Shown one piece after another: positions 18,986 to 29,432 of a DNA stretch of 64,000 nucleotides. Each line of letters opens with the position of its first letter. The stretch's first letter is position 1. The DNA is from Billgrantia endophytica. GTDB taxonomy: Bacteria; Pseudomonadota; Gammaproteobacteria; Pseudomonadales; Halomonadaceae. The notes beneath the pieces are model-generated. The model did not search any database. It saw only the letters and a program-made list of their open reading frames with translations, and had not been told where the DNA came from. Both the position numbers and the translations under genes were made by a program. The stretch covers positions 62,001 to 126,000 of the forward strand of contig NZ_PNRF01000037.1 of NCBI RefSeq assembly GCF_002879615.1, in the 5' to 3' direction.

Positions 18986-19964
18986 TGGAGCCATCCTTCT
19001 TGTCAGGCGAAGTGGTAGAACCAGCCGCCGCCTCGTCGGGTGAATCCGCCCGATGATAGCGGCCAAGGGCAAGAACCAGTACGGCTCCCGCCAGCATAGT
19101 GCCCAGTACCGGAAACAGGAGACCGGGCTCACCGGTGAGGTTCGCATAGTCCCCAGGCGCCAGGTAACGGTAACCAAGAGGTATCATCTGACCTTCCGGG
19201 CCCAGCTGGTAGCTCACCAGCTCTCGCCAGGGCCAGATCACGGGGAGCGAACCCACGATGAAACCGATCAGGAGCTGCAGCGTGGCGGTGTGATAGTGGC
19301 GCAGCAGCCAGGACAGCAGCCGGGAGAAGCCGGACAGGCCGATCAGGCACCCCACCGCAAAGACGGACAGCAGTCCCAGATCAAAGCTGCGGATTGCCTG
19401 CATGACGGTGCCATAGAGCCCCATGGTCAGCAGCAGGAAACTCCCTGACACACCGGGCAGCAGCAGTGCGCTGATGGCGATGGCCCCTCCCACGATCAGC
19501 ATGAGCGACTGGCTCCCCAGCAGGGTGATCAGCGGCATCAGTGACGGCAGACCATGGGCCATCAGCAGGCCGCAGGCAAAAGGAAGCATATGCCAGAGCT
19601 TCCAGTCACTGGGGTGACGGCTGACCACAACGGCCGAGGCCGCCACCAGGCCGAAGAAAAAGCCATTGAGCAACAGCGGATATTCGTCCAGGAGCCATAC
19701 CACCAGATGCGCCACACTGAAGAGGCTGGTGGCGATTCCCAGCAACAGCGGGATCGCAAATGCTAGGTTGAGATGCACGGCCAGCATCGGCAGCCCGCCG
19801 CGGCGCCAGGCAACGAAAGCGCTGGGGCCGAACTGCTTGATGGTGTGAAGGAGCTCCTCGTAAATGCCGGTGACGAAGGCGATGGTACCGCCGGAGACAC
19901 CGGGTACCGCATCGGCCGCCCCCATTCCGGCCCCCTTGAGGAAGACACTCATATAACGCTTCAA
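18978..19964 (-). CDS. DUF368 membrane protein (PopT-type undecaprenyl-phosphate translocase family)
   Basis: Polytopic membrane protein of 328 residues (324 from the ATG at 19952) with the DUF368 signature GAGMGAADAVPGVSGGTIAFVTGIYEE at the start and the matching internal repeat ALLLPGVSGSFLLLTMGLYG around residue 170. DUF368 proteins, together with the DedA family, were identified as recyclers of undecaprenyl phosphate from the outer to the inner leaflet. That lipid carries peptidoglycan and O-antigen precursors. The TTG at 19964 has GGAGTG five bases upstream and overlaps the pcm stop; the ATG at 19952 is the other candidate. Flanked by pcm and nlpD in one operon. Confidence 0.92.
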   Translation of the reverse strand: MKRYMSVFLKGAGMGAADAVPGVSGGTIAFVTGIYEELLHTIKQFGPSAFVAWRRGGLPMLAVHLNLAFAIPLLLGIATSLFSVAHLVVWLLDEYPLLLNGFFFGLVAASAVVVSRHPSDWKLWHMLPFACGLLMAHGLPSLMPLITLLGSQSLMLIVGGAIAISALLLPGVSGSFLLLTMGLYGTVMQAIRSFDLGLLSVFAVGCLIGLSGFSRLLSWLLRHYHTATLQLLIGFIVGSLPVIWPWRELVSYQLGPEGQMIPLGYRYLAPGDYANLTGEPGLLFPVLGTMLAGAVLVLALGRYHRADSPDEAAAGSTTSPDKKDGSNA

Positions 19965-20641
19965 CGAATCACTCCTTGCAGCAGCGGCACGAAACGAACC
20001 CGCTCCAGCCGCTGAACGTGAGATTGGTTGCCGTCACGGCGCACCCGGGTCAGCCATTGCTCGCCGTCGATGTCGGCCAGCGGCAGGATCATCACCCCGC
20101 CATCGGCAAGCTGTGACACCAGGACTTCGGGCAGCTCGTGGGCGCAGGCGGTCAGCAAAATGACGTCGAAGGGTGCCGACTCGGGCCAGCCGTGACCACC
20201 ATCGGCCAGGCGTAGCCGTACGTTGTGCGCCTGCAGCAGACGCAGCCTCGCCGAGGCACGATGGTGCAAGCCATTGATCCTCTCCACGGACCAGAGTTCC
20301 GGTATCAGTCGCGAGAGTATCAACGTCTGGTAGCCGGAACCCGTCCCTATCTCCAGCACCCGCCGGGGCGACTCGCTCAGCACCAGCTCCGTCATGCGCG
20401 CCACCATCCAGGGCTGGGAGAGGGTCTGGCCATGGCCAATGGGCAACGAGGTGTCCTCGTAGGCACGATGAGCCAAGGCTTCGTCCAGAAAGAGATGACG
20501 CGGTTCGCCGGCCATGACCTGCAACACCCGATCGTCCTCGATGCCCTGGGCAGCCAGACGCGCCGTCATGCGATCACGGGTTCGTTGCGATGTCATGCCG
20601 ACGCCGCGCAGCAGCTCGGGCAGTTGTTCAGGTGAATGCAT
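19961..20641 (-). CDS. pcm: protein-L-isoaspartate O-methyltransferase
   Basis: Cytosolic repair enzyme that uses S-adenosylmethionine to methylate abnormal isoaspartyl residues in aged proteins. The 226-residue product has the family's substrate stretch [21 protein letters not shown], the SAM-binding [18 protein letters not shown] and the post-I segment [11 protein letters not shown]. It ends in [10 protein letters not shown]. The ATG at 20641 lies inside the end of surE with AAGG upstream; an ATG at 20596 ([10 protein letters not shown]) would give a length nearer the E. coli protein. Part of the surE-pcm-nlpD-rpoS stress block. Confidence 0.96.
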   Translation of the reverse strand: MHSPEQLPELLRGVGMTSQRTRDRMTARLAAQGIEDDRVLQVMAGEPRHLFLDEALAHRAYEDTSLPIGHGQTLSQPWMVARMTELVLSESPRRVLEIGTGSGYQTLILSRLIPELWSVERINGLHHRASARLRLLQAHNVRLRLADGGHGWPESAPFDVILLTACAHELPEVLVSQLADGGVMILPLADIDGEQWLTRVRRDGNQSHVQRLERVRFVPLLQGVIR

Positions 20642-21374
20642 CCAGCCAGCCTTGCACGTCCTCGATGGCCGCATGACGCGTCAGATCGGTCTGCAGCGGC
20701 GTGATCGAAACATAGCCCGCCTCCACGGCGGCGAAGTCGGTATCCGGCCCATCATCGGCATTCTGCCCGACGGCCGCAATCCAGTAACGCACTCTTCCCC
20801 GGGGATCACGAACTTCCATGGGTTTCTCCGCGGGACCGCGATACCCCATGCGGGTAACGCGGAAACCCTGTATCTCGTTCCAGGGCAGGTCCGGCACGTT
20901 GACATTGAGCAGGCTGCGCGGCGGTAGCGACAGTTGATCCGCCGCCCCCACCAGGCTTGCCGCGACACGCCCGGCCGTGTCGAAATGGTGCGAGCCCACC
21001 AGCGACATGGCGATGGCCGTCATGCCCAGGTTCCGCCCCTCCATGGCGGCAGCCACGGTGCCGGAATAGAGCACGTCGTCGCCCAGGTTGCCGCCATGGT
21101 TGATGCCTGAGATGACCAGGTCGGGCTTCTCGTCCCAGACGCCGTTGACCCCCAGGTAGACGCAATCGGCCGGCGTGCCGTCCACGCTGTGAAAACCATT
21201 TTCCAGCGCCGTCAGCGACAGGGGGCGGCTCAGGGTCAGGGAGTTGCTGGCACCGCTGCGATCGCGGTCGGGCGCTACCACACGCAGCCGGGCATGAGCC
21301 TCCAGCGCATCATACAGGGCACGCAGCCCAGGGGCATGAACCCCGTCATCATTGGATAGCAAGAGTCGGCGCAT
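20628..21374 (-). CDS. surE: 5'/3'-nucleotidase SurE
   Basis: Cytosolic metal-dependent phosphatase of 248 residues acting on nucleoside monophosphates and short polyphosphate in E. coli. The metal site is visible as [12 protein letters not shown] (Asp9, Asp10), with SGASNSLTL (Ser and Asn ligands) and the family stretch [26 protein letters not shown]. It overlaps pcm by 14 bases. The ATG at 21374 has only a short purine stretch upstream but begins the conserved N-terminus directly. Confidence 0.97.
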   Translation of the reverse strand: MRRLLLSNDDGVHAPGLRALYDALEAHARLRVVAPDRDRSGASNSLTLSRPLSLTALENGFHSVDGTPADCVYLGVNGVWDEKPDLVISGINHGGNLGDDVLYSGTVAAAMEGRNLGMTAIAMSLVGSHHFDTAGRVAASLVGAADQLSLPPRSLLNVNVPDLPWNEIQGFRVTRMGYRGPAEKPMEVRDPRGRVRYWIAAVGQNADDGPDTDFAAVEAGYVSITPLQTDLTRHAAIEDVQGWLDAFT

Positions 21375-21401
21375 CGGTCTTGTCTCTCTGGGCCTCGTGG
21401 T

Positions 21402-22490
21402 TCAGGGTCGCTCGTTCGAGAGCGAAAACCCCAGCGTCGGGTGGTCGATCAATTCACGCAATACGGCCGTGGCAAAGCTCCCCCGAGGGAGGTGAAAATC
21501 GAGCCGCAGGTGGTCTTCCCCACGCACCAGCCGGGCGTCGCTCAGGCGCATTCGCAGAGGGCGACGAGCCACCTTCACGCCCGCTCGCTCCAGGCCTTCA
21601 CATAGCCCGGGATGCCGGTCACGCAGCGTCTGCTCATAGCCTGCGGCGACATCCGCGGCAAGCGATTCCCCGACTCCCCACAAGATTCCGCTCGGGTGCA
21701 GGTCGAGCCGTGCGGCGCGCTCGGCCAGCTCCGCATCGACGTCGATGATGGAAAACTGACTGGCGGTGCCGTCAAGCGTCACCACGTCTCCCGGAAGCAG
21801 GCGGCTCCAGTTGCCGTCCGCCATTCGCATGGCCAGCAGCTCGTTGAACAGGTAGCTGCGTGCCGTGGACAGCAGCATGCCTTCGCGGTCATCCCTCTTG
21901 CGCCAGCCACGGGACAGCACCCCGCAGGCCCGGCTCAGGTTGCGTCCTTGCGGGCCAAATCGCTGCGGCCCGAAGGCATTGGGTACGCCATGGAGGCAGA
22001 GCCGGTTCCAGCGCTCCTCGAAGTCGGACGCCTGGACGGCCGCTCCGGTAATGACCAGCGAGAAGCGGTTGGCACGATGAACGCCCCGCTTGAGCTTGCG
22101 GGGGTGGCGAACCTGCTCGAGGACCTGGATGCCGGACGCGGCCAGCCGCTCAGCCAGGTCGTGGGGGCCTTCCCGGCCGGGAAGGTGCACCGACAGCCAC
22201 TGCCGGGTCACGGCGATGCGGTCCTTCATGCCGGCATAACCCACCGCGCGTGAAGCCACGTCGCAGGCACGGGCCAGGTGGCGCACCACGTCCAGCGTAG
22301 TGAGCCCGCGCTTCTCGATCCAGAGCCAGAGATGTTCACCCTGCCCTTCCGGGACGAAGTCCAGGCACTCCTCGACCAGGAAGTCCTCGGGCGTGGCGCG
22401 GTAGTCACCGGCGGGGGGCGGGCCCAACTCCGCATCCAGCGCACGGGGCCAGGCGGGTGGCCAGGGGCCCGCACTCGACGTCTCGTTCAC
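21402..22490 (-). CDS. truD: tRNA pseudouridine(13) synthase TruD
   Basis: Isomerises U13 of tRNA-Glu to pseudouridine. The 362-residue protein has the TruD N-terminal [29 protein letters not shown] and the catalytic motif [14 protein letters not shown] with Asp90. Downstream it has the NRFSLVITG insertion-domain border and [10 protein letters not shown]. It starts with GTG, which shares bases with the ispF stop (GTGA), so it is translationally coupled to ispF. Length and motif spacing are normal for the family. Confidence 0.97.
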   Translation of the reverse strand: MNETSSAGPWPPAWPRALDAELGPPPAGDYRATPEDFLVEECLDFVPEGQGEHLWLWIEKRGLTTLDVVRHLARACDVASRAVGYAGMKDRIAVTRQWLSVHLPGREGPHDLAERLAASGIQVLEQVRHPRKLKRGVHRANRFSLVITGAAVQASDFEERWNRLCLHGVPNAFGPQRFGPQGRNLSRACGVLSRGWRKRDDREGMLLSTARSYLFNELLAMRMADGNWSRLLPGDVVTLDGTASQFSIIDVDAELAERAARLDLHPSGILWGVGESLAADVAAGYEQTLRDRHPGLCEGLERAGVKVARRPLRMRLSDARLVRGEDHLRLDFHLPRGSFATAVLRELIDHPTLGFSLSNERP

Positions 22491-22993
22491 TCGAGACCCC
22501 CTCCCGTCGCGTTCCTGCCCATCGGCATCAGCAGAGCCACCGCCTCGGCGGCGATACCCTCGCCACGGCCGGTGAACCCCAGCCGTTCGGTGGTGGTGGC
22601 CTTCACGTTGACGGCGCCCGGCTCAACGCCGAGGTCGGCGGCGATATTGGCAACCATGCCACCGATGTGTGGCGCCATCTTCGGCACCTGGGCGACCACG
22701 GTGGCATCCACATTACCGACCCGATAGCCCGCCTCGCCGACCAGCCCATGCACATGCCGCAGCAGGGCGCGGCTATCGGCGCCCGCCCAGGCCGCGTCGG
22801 TATCGGGAAAGTGGCGGCCGATATCGCCCAGTGCGCAGGCGCCAAGCAGCGCATCGGAAATGGCATGCAGCAGCACATCACCATCGGAGTGCGCCACGAA
22901 CCCTCGCTCGAACGGAATGGCAACGCCCCCGATCATCAGGTGGTTGCCGTCACCGAAGCGGTGCACATCGAACCCATGGCCGATTCTGAACAT
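22487..22993 (-). CDS. ispF: 2-C-methyl-D-erythritol 2,4-cyclodiphosphate synthase
   Basis: MEP-pathway enzyme for isoprenoid precursors, closing the cyclodiphosphate ring with release of CMP. The 168-residue protein shows the metal ligands in [10 protein letters not shown] (Asp9, His11), [18 protein letters not shown] and the C-terminal [20 protein letters not shown] loop that binds the cytidine. It follows ispD by one base, matching the widespread ispD-ispF order. Homotrimer in known members. Confidence 0.97.
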   Translation of the reverse strand: MFRIGHGFDVHRFGDGNHLMIGGVAIPFERGFVAHSDGDVLLHAISDALLGACALGDIGRHFPDTDAAWAGADSRALLRHVHGLVGEAGYRVGNVDATVVAQVPKMAPHIGGMVANIAADLGVEPGAVNVKATTTERLGFTGRGEGIAAEAVALLMPMGRNATGGGLE

Positions 22994-22994
22994 G

Positions 22995-23732
22995 TCAGCC
23001 GTTCTCCCCGTGCAGTAGCGGCGTGGTAAGCGGATTTTCAGCCTGCTGGGCCGCGAGCACCCGCTCGGCCAGGGCCAGGTCTTCCGGATGGGTGATCTTC
23101 ACGTTGTCGCGCCGGCCGGCTACCAGGCGAGGCGCCATGCCCAGGGCCTCTATGGCAGACGCCTCGTCGGTCACCGCCACGCCGTCATGGCGAGCGGCCG
23201 CCAAGGCCCGGCACAGCAGACCATAGCGAAACCCCTGTGGCGTCAGGGCGTGCCACAGGCCCTGGCGCGGTTCGGTGCATGCCACCCTGCCGTTGCCGTC
23301 GTCGCGCTTCATGGTATCGGCCGCCGGCGCCGCCAGCAGAGCGCCAACCGCGTCCTGGCGCAGGGCCATGACCAGGCGCTGCAGGTCTTCCACGGTGACA
23401 CAGGGACGGGCCACATCGTGCACCAGCACCAGGTCCTCCACCCCGGCCTCGCCGGCCAGGGCATCCAGGGCACCGCCTACCGAATCCGCACGCTCGGCCC
23501 CGCCGCTGACTCGCTGCCAATGGGTGAAGGGCACCCAGGCCGGGTCGAAGAAACGATCGTCAGGATCCAGGCAAAGACACAGCCTCGCCGTGGGAAAGGC
23601 CTGATGCAGCCGAGCCAGCGTGTGTGCCATGACAGGACGCCCCGCCAGCGTCAGGTACTGCTTGGGCCGCTCGGCCCCCATGCGCCGCCCTCGACCGGCG
23701 GCGGGCACCACGAGCCATAGGGTGTCACTCAC
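22995..23732 (-). CDS. ispD: 2-C-methyl-D-erythritol 4-phosphate cytidylyltransferase
   Basis: MEP-pathway enzyme that joins CTP and methylerythritol phosphate. The 245-residue product has the nucleotidyltransferase P-loop [25 protein letters not shown], the VHDVARPCV motif and [15 protein letters not shown] at the end. The start is GTG at 23732, overlapping the ftsB end by eight bases. The surrounding order ftsB-ispD-ispF matches E. coli. Confidence 0.97.
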   Translation of the reverse strand: MSDTLWLVVPAAGRGRRMGAERPKQYLTLAGRPVMAHTLARLHQAFPTARLCLCLDPDDRFFDPAWVPFTHWQRVSGGAERADSVGGALDALAGEAGVEDLVLVHDVARPCVTVEDLQRLVMALRQDAVGALLAAPAADTMKRDDGNGRVACTEPRQGLWHALTPQGFRYGLLCRALAAARHDGVAVTDEASAIEALGMAPRLVAGRRDNVKITHPEDLALAERVLAAQQAENPLTTPLLHGENG

Positions 23733-24084
23733 GGGCGGCCTCCGCGTCAGCCGCCAGGTCCGGCTGACCCGCCTGGCCGGTATCGGCTCCCTGTATGCCG
23801 GCCTCGATCACCACGCCGGGGACCCAGTAGAAATGCTCGTCGGTACGAACCATGCCGATATCGCTGCGGGCCCGCTCCTCGATGGCATCCAGGCCGGTCT
23901 TGAGGTCCACCACTTCGGCACCAAGGCGTGCGTTACGGTCGCGCAACGGCTTGTTGGCGGCATTCAGCACCGCGACGCGATCCCGAATCTCACGCAGTTC
24001 CTGCACGCCACCGTCGCCGAACCACAGCCGGTACTGCAGCAACGCCAGAAGCACTGCCAGAGCGATGGCGAGCCACTTGAGCAT
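23725..24084 (-). CDS. ftsB: cell division protein FtsB
   Basis: Bitopic divisome protein that works with FtsL and FtsQ to signal septal peptidoglycan synthesis. The 119-residue product has one membrane helix at the N-terminus (LAIALAVLLALLQYRLWFG) followed by a leucine-zipper coiled coil from VQELREIRDRVAVLNAANKPL to LDAIEERARSDIGMVR. It ends with the FtsB phrase TDEHFYWVPG. A 25-residue Ala/Asp-rich tail extends beyond the usual E. coli end. The ATG at 24084 gives the family start MLKW; an upstream in-frame start would add 11 unlikely residues. eno, often found upstream, is not present here. Confidence 0.96.
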   Translation of the reverse strand: MLKWLAIALAVLLALLQYRLWFGDGGVQELREIRDRVAVLNAANKPLRDRNARLGAEVVDLKTGLDAIEERARSDIGMVRTDEHFYWVPGVVIEAGIQGADTGQAGQPDLAADAEAARE

Positions 24085-24140
24085 CGGGCCTTCCTCACTG
24101 TTCGAAACGGCCGCCATTATGCCACCTTAGTCCCGCTGGC

Positions 24141-25274
24141 TCACGCCTTGAAAGGCAGCGCCTGCTCGGCGGCGCGGCAATACGCTTCGACATGGCGGCC
24201 TTCCTCGGCGCAGAAGCGGGTGACCGCGGCACGCAGCCCCGGGTCGGCGATATGGTGAAGCGAACGAAGTCGGCGCGGTGCAAAGCCACGGCTGAGCTTG
24301 TGCTCCCCCTGGGTGCCGGGGTCGAAACGGGTCAGCCCGCGTTCCAGGCAATGTTCGATACCCTGGTAATAGCAAGCTTCGAAGTGCAGGCAGTCGGCGA
24401 CTATCTCACTGCCCCAGTAACGCCCGTAAAGGGTGTGACGGCCCTGCAGGCAGAGCGCGGCGGCCACCGGTCGGCCGTCCAGGCGCGCCTGGATGAGCAC
24501 CATGGCGTCGGGCATGGTGCGGTGCAGCCGCCGGAAGAAGTCCAGGTTCAGGTAGCCATGCCGGCCCCGTTCGAGATAGGTGATCTCGTAGCAGCGAAAG
24601 AAGTGGGCCAGGTCCGCCTCGCGGATCGCCCCGCCTTCCAACCGGTGAAGCGTCACCCCCTGCTCGGCTACCAGGCGCCGCTCGCGACGAATCGCCTTGC
24701 GCCGCTTCGATGTCAGGCTCTCGAGAAAGCCCGGGAAACCGCCGAAGCCCCGGTCCCGCCACTGAAACTGTACCCCATGGCGCGTCACCAGGTCCGGCCT
24801 TGCCGTCAGCCATTGCGCCACGTCATCCTCCTCGGCGAACAGCAGATGCCAACTCGAGAGCGAGCTGCGCTCCCAGGTGCCGGCCAGCAGATGCCTGGCG
24901 GCCAACGGGTCCACGCCATCCGCAAGGGCCAGGCGTGGACCCGGCGCGGGCGTATAGGGTATTGCCGAGAGCCACTTGGGATAGTAGCGCCCACCCGCGT
25001 TCTCCCAGGCATCCGCCCAGCTCCAGTCGAAGACATATTCCCCATAGGAGTGATGCTTGTGGTAACAGGGCAACACCCCGACCAGGGCATTTTCGCGCCA
25101 CAGCGTCAGGTGGTGCGGCTCCCAGCCGGTGGCTGCGCCGACCGCCCCACTGGCCTCCAGGGCATGCAGGAACTCGTGACGCAGGAAAGGGTGGTCGTCA
25201 CCGACCAGGGCGTTCCAGCTTTCGGGCTCCACCGCCTCGATGGCGGACAGCTCATTCAACACCAGATCGGACAT
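24141..25274 (-). CDS. GNAT-like N-acetyltransferase of the DUF482 / peptidogalycan-type group
   Basis: 377-residue cytosolic protein without membrane segments. It has the long Fem/GNAT-type features of DUF482: NALVGDDHPFLRHEFLHALEASGAVG near the start, YGEYVFDWSWADAWENAGGRYYPKWLSAIPYTPAPGPRL in the middle, and LYGRYWGSEIVADCLHFEACYYQGIEHCLERGLTRFDPGTQGEHKLSRGFAP near the end. The family is described only as putative acyltransferases, with no known substrate. The ATG at 25274 is preceded by GGAGTC. It is divergent from edd across 302 bases and is unlikely to be part of the Entner-Doudoroff operon. Confidence 0.88.
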   Translation of the reverse strand: MSDLVLNELSAIEAVEPESWNALVGDDHPFLRHEFLHALEASGAVGAATGWEPHHLTLWRENALVGVLPCYHKHHSYGEYVFDWSWADAWENAGGRYYPKWLSAIPYTPAPGPRLALADGVDPLAARHLLAGTWERSSLSSWHLLFAEEDDVAQWLTARPDLVTRHGVQFQWRDRGFGGFPGFLESLTSKRRKAIRRERRLVAEQGVTLHRLEGGAIREADLAHFFRCYEITYLERGRHGYLNLDFFRRLHRTMPDAMVLIQARLDGRPVAAALCLQGRHTLYGRYWGSEIVADCLHFEACYYQGIEHCLERGLTRFDPGTQGEHKLSRGFAPRRLRSLHHIADPGLRAAVTRFCAEEGRHVEAYCRAAEQALPFKA

Positions 25275-25576
25275 GAGACTCCTGACTTCGGTGAAGACCG
25301 ACAGCGCCGGCTGACAAGCAGCCGACAAACCGCCTACATTGTGCCCATACCCACGGACGCATTCCATCGCCCGCTTCACCCCATCCACTGCGCCCTGGCC
25401 GGTCGGGCTGCTTGGCCAGATGGCACGGCGATGATGACGGCTCAAGCGGCCGGGAAAGACACATATAGGTAATAAAACTACCCACAAAACCAAAATCACG
25501 GATAATTTCGGCTATCTTTGCATAGTAATTTTGTAAACTTACAGCATTTCCATCTCAACGACGCGAGGTGTTTGGC
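25275..25576. other. intergenic control region between the GNAT-like gene and edd
   Basis: 302 bases between divergent genes. The right half (from about 25455) turns AT-rich and contains the palindrome at 25532-25543, placed 33 bases before the edd start codon. I could not identify matched -35/-10 boxes for edd with confidence; nothing in the left half stands out. Confidence 0.5.
25532..25543 (+). promoter_or_regulatory. candidate HexR operator upstream of edd
   Basis: TGTAAACTTACA is a TGTAA-N2-TTACA inverted repeat near the expected edd transcription start, where a bound repressor would block polymerase. The same arm pair occurs at 32370-32381 beside hexR and zwf. HexR sites in other gammaproteobacteria are palindromes with TGTAA/TTACA arms, so HexR is the obvious candidate. 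Confidence 0.55.
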
Positions 25577-27466
25577 ATGGCCCGCCCATCCATCGTTCTC
25601 AACGATACCGTACAGCAAGTCACCGAGCGTATCCGCGAGCGCTCTCGAGAGCGCCGTCGCCTGTACGAGGCTCACATGGCGGCCCAGCACAGGCATGGCG
25701 TTCACCGTGGCGAGCTCTCCTGTGGCAACCTGGCCCATGGATTCGCCGGCTGCGACGTGGCCACCGACAAGGATCGGCTCAAACTGACGAACAGCGTCAA
25801 CCTGGGGATCGTTTCGTCGTATAACGACATGCTGTCCGCCCATCGCCCCTTCGAGGACTATCCCACCACGATCAAGGAAGCGGCACGCGGCATGGGTTCT
25901 ACGGCCCAGTTCGCCGGCGGCGTACCGGCGATGTGCGATGGCGTGACCCAAGGGCAGCCGGGCATGGAACTGTCGCTCTTCTCCCGCGATGTGATCGCCA
26001 TGGCCACGGCGGTGGCGCTATCCCACAACATGTTCGACGCCGCGCTCTACCTGGGCATCTGCGACAAGATCGTGCCGGGGCTGTTCATCGGCGCCGCCCG
26101 CTTCGGTCATCTGCCGGCGATGTTCGTGCCCGGCGGCCCCATGACCAGCGGGCTCCCCAATAACGAAAAGGCCCGTATCCGGCAGCTCTATGCCGAAGGC
26201 AAGGCGGGGCGCGAAGAGCTGCTCGAAGCCGAGTCCCAGTCGTATCACAGCCCGGGCACCTGCACCTTCTATGGCACGGCCAATTCCAACCAGCTGATGA
26301 TGGAGATGATGGGGTTGCACCTGCCGGGCGCCTCGTTCGTCAATCCCGGCACGCCGCTGCGGGAAGCCCTGACCCGCTACGCCGCCGAGCAGGCCATTCG
26401 AAACACCGAGCAGAGCGGCGACTACCGGCCCTTCTACAGACAGATCGATGAACGCGCCATCGTCAACGCCATGGTCGGCCTGCTGGCTTCCGGCGGCTCC
26501 ACCAACCATACGCTTCACCTGGTGGCCATGGCCGCCGCCGCCGGCATCACCATCAACTGGAATGATTTCACCAAGCTCTCGGCGGTAGTGCCCAGCATGA
26601 CCCGCATCTATCCCAACGGCCAGGCCGACGTGAATCACTTCCAGGCCGCCGGCGGCATGAGCCTGCTGATTCGGGAACTGCTCGGAGCCGGGTTGATCCA
26701 TGGCGATATACCGACGGTGTTCGGCACCGGTCTCGACGCCTATACCCGGGAGCCCTTCCTCGAAGGCGGCAAGCTGGTGTGGCGGGAAGGCCCGCGGCAG
26801 AGCCATGACCTCGACGTGCTGCGCCCGGTGGCAGAGCCCTTCTCCCCCACCGGCGGCCTTACCGTACTCGACGGCAATCTCGGCCGTGGCGTGATAAAGA
26901 TCTCCGCGGTCAAGCAGGAACACCGCGCCATCGAGGCCCCGGTGAAGATTTTCGATGACCAGAACCAGGTCAAGGCCGCCTTCGAATCCGGCGAACTCGA
27001 CCGTGATGTGGTAGTGGTGGTGCGCTTCCAGGGGCCCAAGGCCAACGGCATGCCCGAACTGCACAAGCTCACGCCATTCCTCGGCGTGCTGCAGGATCGC
27101 GGCTTCAAGGTCGCCCTGGTCACCGACGGCCGCATGTCGGGTGCATCGGGCAAGGTCCCGGCGGCCATCCATGTCACGCCGGAAGCCGTCGACCGGGGTC
27201 CACTGGCCAAGCTGCAGGATGGTGACGTGATACGCCTGGACGCCAACAGCGGCGAACTGCGGGTGTTGGTGGATGCCGGGGAATTGGCAAGCCGCCCTTT
27301 CATGGCCATCAACCTGGAGCGCTACCACTACGGCATGGGGCGGGAACTGTTCGGCGGTTTCCGCCACCTGGCGGCCGGAGCCGAGGAAGGTGCCGGGGTC
27401 TTCGGCGGCTTCGAGGCGGAGGTGCTGTCGCGTGAACTCGAAATGATGGAGCAAGAGGATCAATGA
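25577..27466 (+). CDS. edd: phosphogluconate dehydratase (Entner-Doudoroff)
   Basis: Iron-sulfur enzyme turning 6-phosphogluconate into 2-keto-3-deoxy-6-phosphogluconate. The 629-residue protein belongs to the IlvD/Edd family, with the cluster-associated cysteines in AMCDGVTQG (Cys120), ICDKIVPG (Cys162) and [13 protein letters not shown] (Cys229). The C-terminal [20 protein letters not shown] segment marks Edd. The ATG at 25577 lies nine bases after GCGAGGTG; a GTG nine bases earlier would add three residues. It overlaps glk by four bases, so edd-glk are translationally coupled. Confidence 0.97.
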   Translation: MARPSIVLNDTVQQVTERIRERSRERRRLYEAHMAAQHRHGVHRGELSCGNLAHGFAGCDVATDKDRLKLTNSVNLGIVSSYNDMLSAHRPFEDYPTTIKEAARGMGSTAQFAGGVPAMCDGVTQGQPGMELSLFSRDVIAMATAVALSHNMFDAALYLGICDKIVPGLFIGAARFGHLPAMFVPGGPMTSGLPNNEKARIRQLYAEGKAGREELLEAESQSYHSPGTCTFYGTANSNQLMMEMMGLHLPGASFVNPGTPLREALTRYAAEQAIRNTEQSGDYRPFYRQIDERAIVNAMVGLLASGGSTNHTLHLVAMAAAAGITINWNDFTKLSAVVPSMTRIYPNGQADVNHFQAAGGMSLLIRELLGAGLIHGDIPTVFGTGLDAYTREPFLEGGKLVWREGPRQSHDLDVLRPVAEPFSPTGGLTVLDGNLGRGVIKISAVKQEHRAIEAPVKIFDDQNQVKAAFESGELDRDVVVVVRFQGPKANGMPELHKLTPFLGVLQDRGFKVALVTDGRMSGASGKVPAAIHVTPEAVDRGPLAKLQDGDVIRLDANSGELRVLVDAGELASRPFMAINLERYHYGMGRELFGGFRHLAAGAEEGAGVFGGFEAEVLSRELEMMEQEDQ

Positions 27467-28431
27467 CCCGCCCTGCGCTGGTCGGTGACATCGGTGGTAC
27501 CAATGCGCGCTTCGCATTGGTGAGCCCCGGTGCCTTCGAAGCCCATGATGTCCTGACCCTGCCCTGCGCCGATTACCCCGGCGTGGTGGAGGCCGCACGC
27601 GATTACCTCGACAAGGCAGGCCGGACGAAGAGCGATGCCCCGCAGGAAGCCTGCCTGGCCTTCGCCTGTCCCATCGATGGTGACCAGGTCCGCATGACCA
27701 ACAACCACTGGGCCTTCTCCCGGCGCGAAGCCCAGTCGGCGCTGGGTCTGACGCGGCTCAAGGTCATCAACGACTTTACCGCCCAGGCGCTGGGCGTCCT
27801 TCACCTTCGCCCCGATGAATTGATGGAGCTGCAGCCGGGAGAGCCTCGCGAGCACGCCATGCGCCTGGTGATCGGGCCCGGCACCGGACTGGGTGTGGCC
27901 GGCGTCTTCCCGGGACGTCGCGCCTGGATTCCCCTGCCCACCGAAGGCGGCCATGCCACCTTCGCCCCCACCGATGAGCGCGAACAGAACCTGCTGCGAC
28001 ACTTCCGCAACCGCTATGAGCGTGTCTCGGTGGAACGAGTCCTGTGCGGCCAGGGGCTGCTGGAGCTCTACCTGGCCCACTGCTCCCTGAAAGGCGCCCC
28101 GCCACGTTACGGCAGCCCGGCCGACGTCACCGAGGCAGCCACCAGCGGGGACGCCATCGCTCGTGATACCCTGCTGCGCTTTCTGAAGATTCTCGGCGAC
28201 GTCTGTGGTGACACCGCCCTGACCATGGGCGCACGCGGCGGCGTCTACCTCTGCGGTGGCATCCTGCCACGCCTGCTCGACTGGCTGCCGCAAAGCCGCT
28301 TCCGCGAGGCCTTCAACGCCAAGGGCCGCATGAGTCGCTACACCGAGGCGATTCCGATCCAGGTGGTCACCGCCCCGTGGCCGGGATTACTAGGCGCCGC
28401 GGAGGCCCTGCACAACGAAGAAGTGGAGTGA
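27463..28431 (+). CDS. glk: glucokinase
   Basis: Cytosolic enzyme phosphorylating glucose to glucose-6-phosphate with ATP. The 322-residue product has the phosphate-binding [12 protein letters not shown] near residue 9, the catalytic [11 protein letters not shown], the adenosine motif [10 protein letters not shown] and substrate-contact [15 protein letters not shown], the bacterial Glk (Pfam Glucokinase) pattern rather than the ROK type. The ATG is within the edd stop (ATGA). With edd and the downstream mutarotase it forms a cytosolic glucose-to-KDPG feed. Confidence 0.96.
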   Translation: MTRPALVGDIGGTNARFALVSPGAFEAHDVLTLPCADYPGVVEAARDYLDKAGRTKSDAPQEACLAFACPIDGDQVRMTNNHWAFSRREAQSALGLTRLKVINDFTAQALGVLHLRPDELMELQPGEPREHAMRLVIGPGTGLGVAGVFPGRRAWIPLPTEGGHATFAPTDEREQNLLRHFRNRYERVSVERVLCGQGLLELYLAHCSLKGAPPRYGSPADVTEAATSGDAIARDTLLRFLKILGDVCGDTALTMGARGGVYLCGGILPRLLDWLPQSRFREAFNAKGRMSRYTEAIPIQVVTAPWPGLLGAAEALHNEEVE

Positions 28432-28444
28432 CGGAGGAGTTCGA

Positions 28445-29404
28445 ATGATACCCGCCAGCTTGAGAACGCTGCTCGATGAGACCGCTGGACAACGCCAGTG
28501 TGAATGGATCGGTCGCAAGGTGTGGCTGGCCAATGAGCCCTGGGGTGAGCTCGCCGTCTCGCTACAGGGCGCCCAGGTGCTTCACTATCTTCCTTGCGCG
28601 CCCGAAGCCGCGTGCACGTCCGGCGATATGCGCGCTGGCACTGGCGGTGCCGGCTGGGTCGAGCAAGAAGAGGCGCTGGTGCCCGGCGGCTGGCTATGGG
28701 TGACGCCGACGCCGCAATCGCTGCCCGGCGCCATTCGCGGCGGCATTCCACTGTGCTGGCCCTGGTTCGCGGACGACCGCTATGCCGATGAGTCACCGGA
28801 CCGCTCGGGGCCCTTTCACGGCCTGGCGCGCAAGGCAGCGTGGCGGCTGGACGCCACCGATGAGCATGAAGAGGGGATTGAGCTCCATCTTTCTCCCCTT
28901 GAGCGGCTCCACACCCAGCTCATCCCGCGGGTGGTGATACAGGCCAACGCCCGGCGCCTGCACGTGGAGCTGATCACCGAACACGCCGGGGAGACACCGG
29001 TGAAGATCAGCGGCGCACTGCATACCTACCTGGCTGTGGCCGACAGCTTCAACGCCCGTATCGAAGGCCTTGTCGGAGCCCGCTACCTGGACAAGCTGGC
29101 GGGCTTCGCCGAACGCGACCAGCAGGGTGAACTGGCGGTACGTGGCGGCCTCGACCGTATCTACCACAGCAACGCCGAACTGGTGCTCGACGATGGCCAC
29201 CGTCGTCTGCGCATTGCCCGCCAGGGGAGCGACTCCGCCGTCATCTGGCATCCCGGTGACGCCCTGCCCGACGACACGCCCGCGGCAACCGGCCGCCGTT
29301 TTCTCTGCGTGGAAGCCGCCAATACCCGCCTCGACCCGGTATGGCTGGTGCCGGGTGCCCAGCATCTATTGGGGACCACGCTGAGTCTGGAGCCGACCCC
29401 ATGA
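28445..29404 (+). CDS. yeaD: D-hexose-6-phosphate mutarotase (glucose-6-phosphate 1-epimerase)
   Basis: Aldose-1-epimerase-fold enzyme speeding the exchange of alpha and beta glucose-6-phosphate, so that Zwf, which uses the beta form, is not limited. The 319-residue product has the YeaD signature RGGIPLCWPWF, then GPFHGLAR with the catalytic His125, and the late FLCVEAANT with the catalytic Glu. It lies 13 bases after glk with a GGAGGAG site. Position in the edd-glk operon supports the phosphorylated-hexose role over galactose mutarotase. Ends 28 bases from the converging eda stop. Confidence 0.92.
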   Translation: MIPASLRTLLDETAGQRQCEWIGRKVWLANEPWGELAVSLQGAQVLHYLPCAPEAACTSGDMRAGTGGAGWVEQEEALVPGGWLWVTPTPQSLPGAIRGGIPLCWPWFADDRYADESPDRSGPFHGLARKAAWRLDATDEHEEGIELHLSPLERLHTQLIPRVVIQANARRLHVELITEHAGETPVKISGALHTYLAVADSFNARIEGLVGARYLDKLAGFAERDQQGELAVRGGLDRIYHSNAELVLDDGHRRLRIARQGSDSAVIWHPGDALPDDTPAATGRRFLCVEAANTRLDPVWLVPGAQHLLGTTLSLEPTP

Positions 29405-29432
29405 GAGCGCGCTGAAAACCGATCGGGACCGA

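Noticed and set aside
26018..27598. 526-codon minus-strand frame opposite edd and the start of glk
   Set aside because: Its residues mirror the edd codons; edd on the plus strand has full family motifs.
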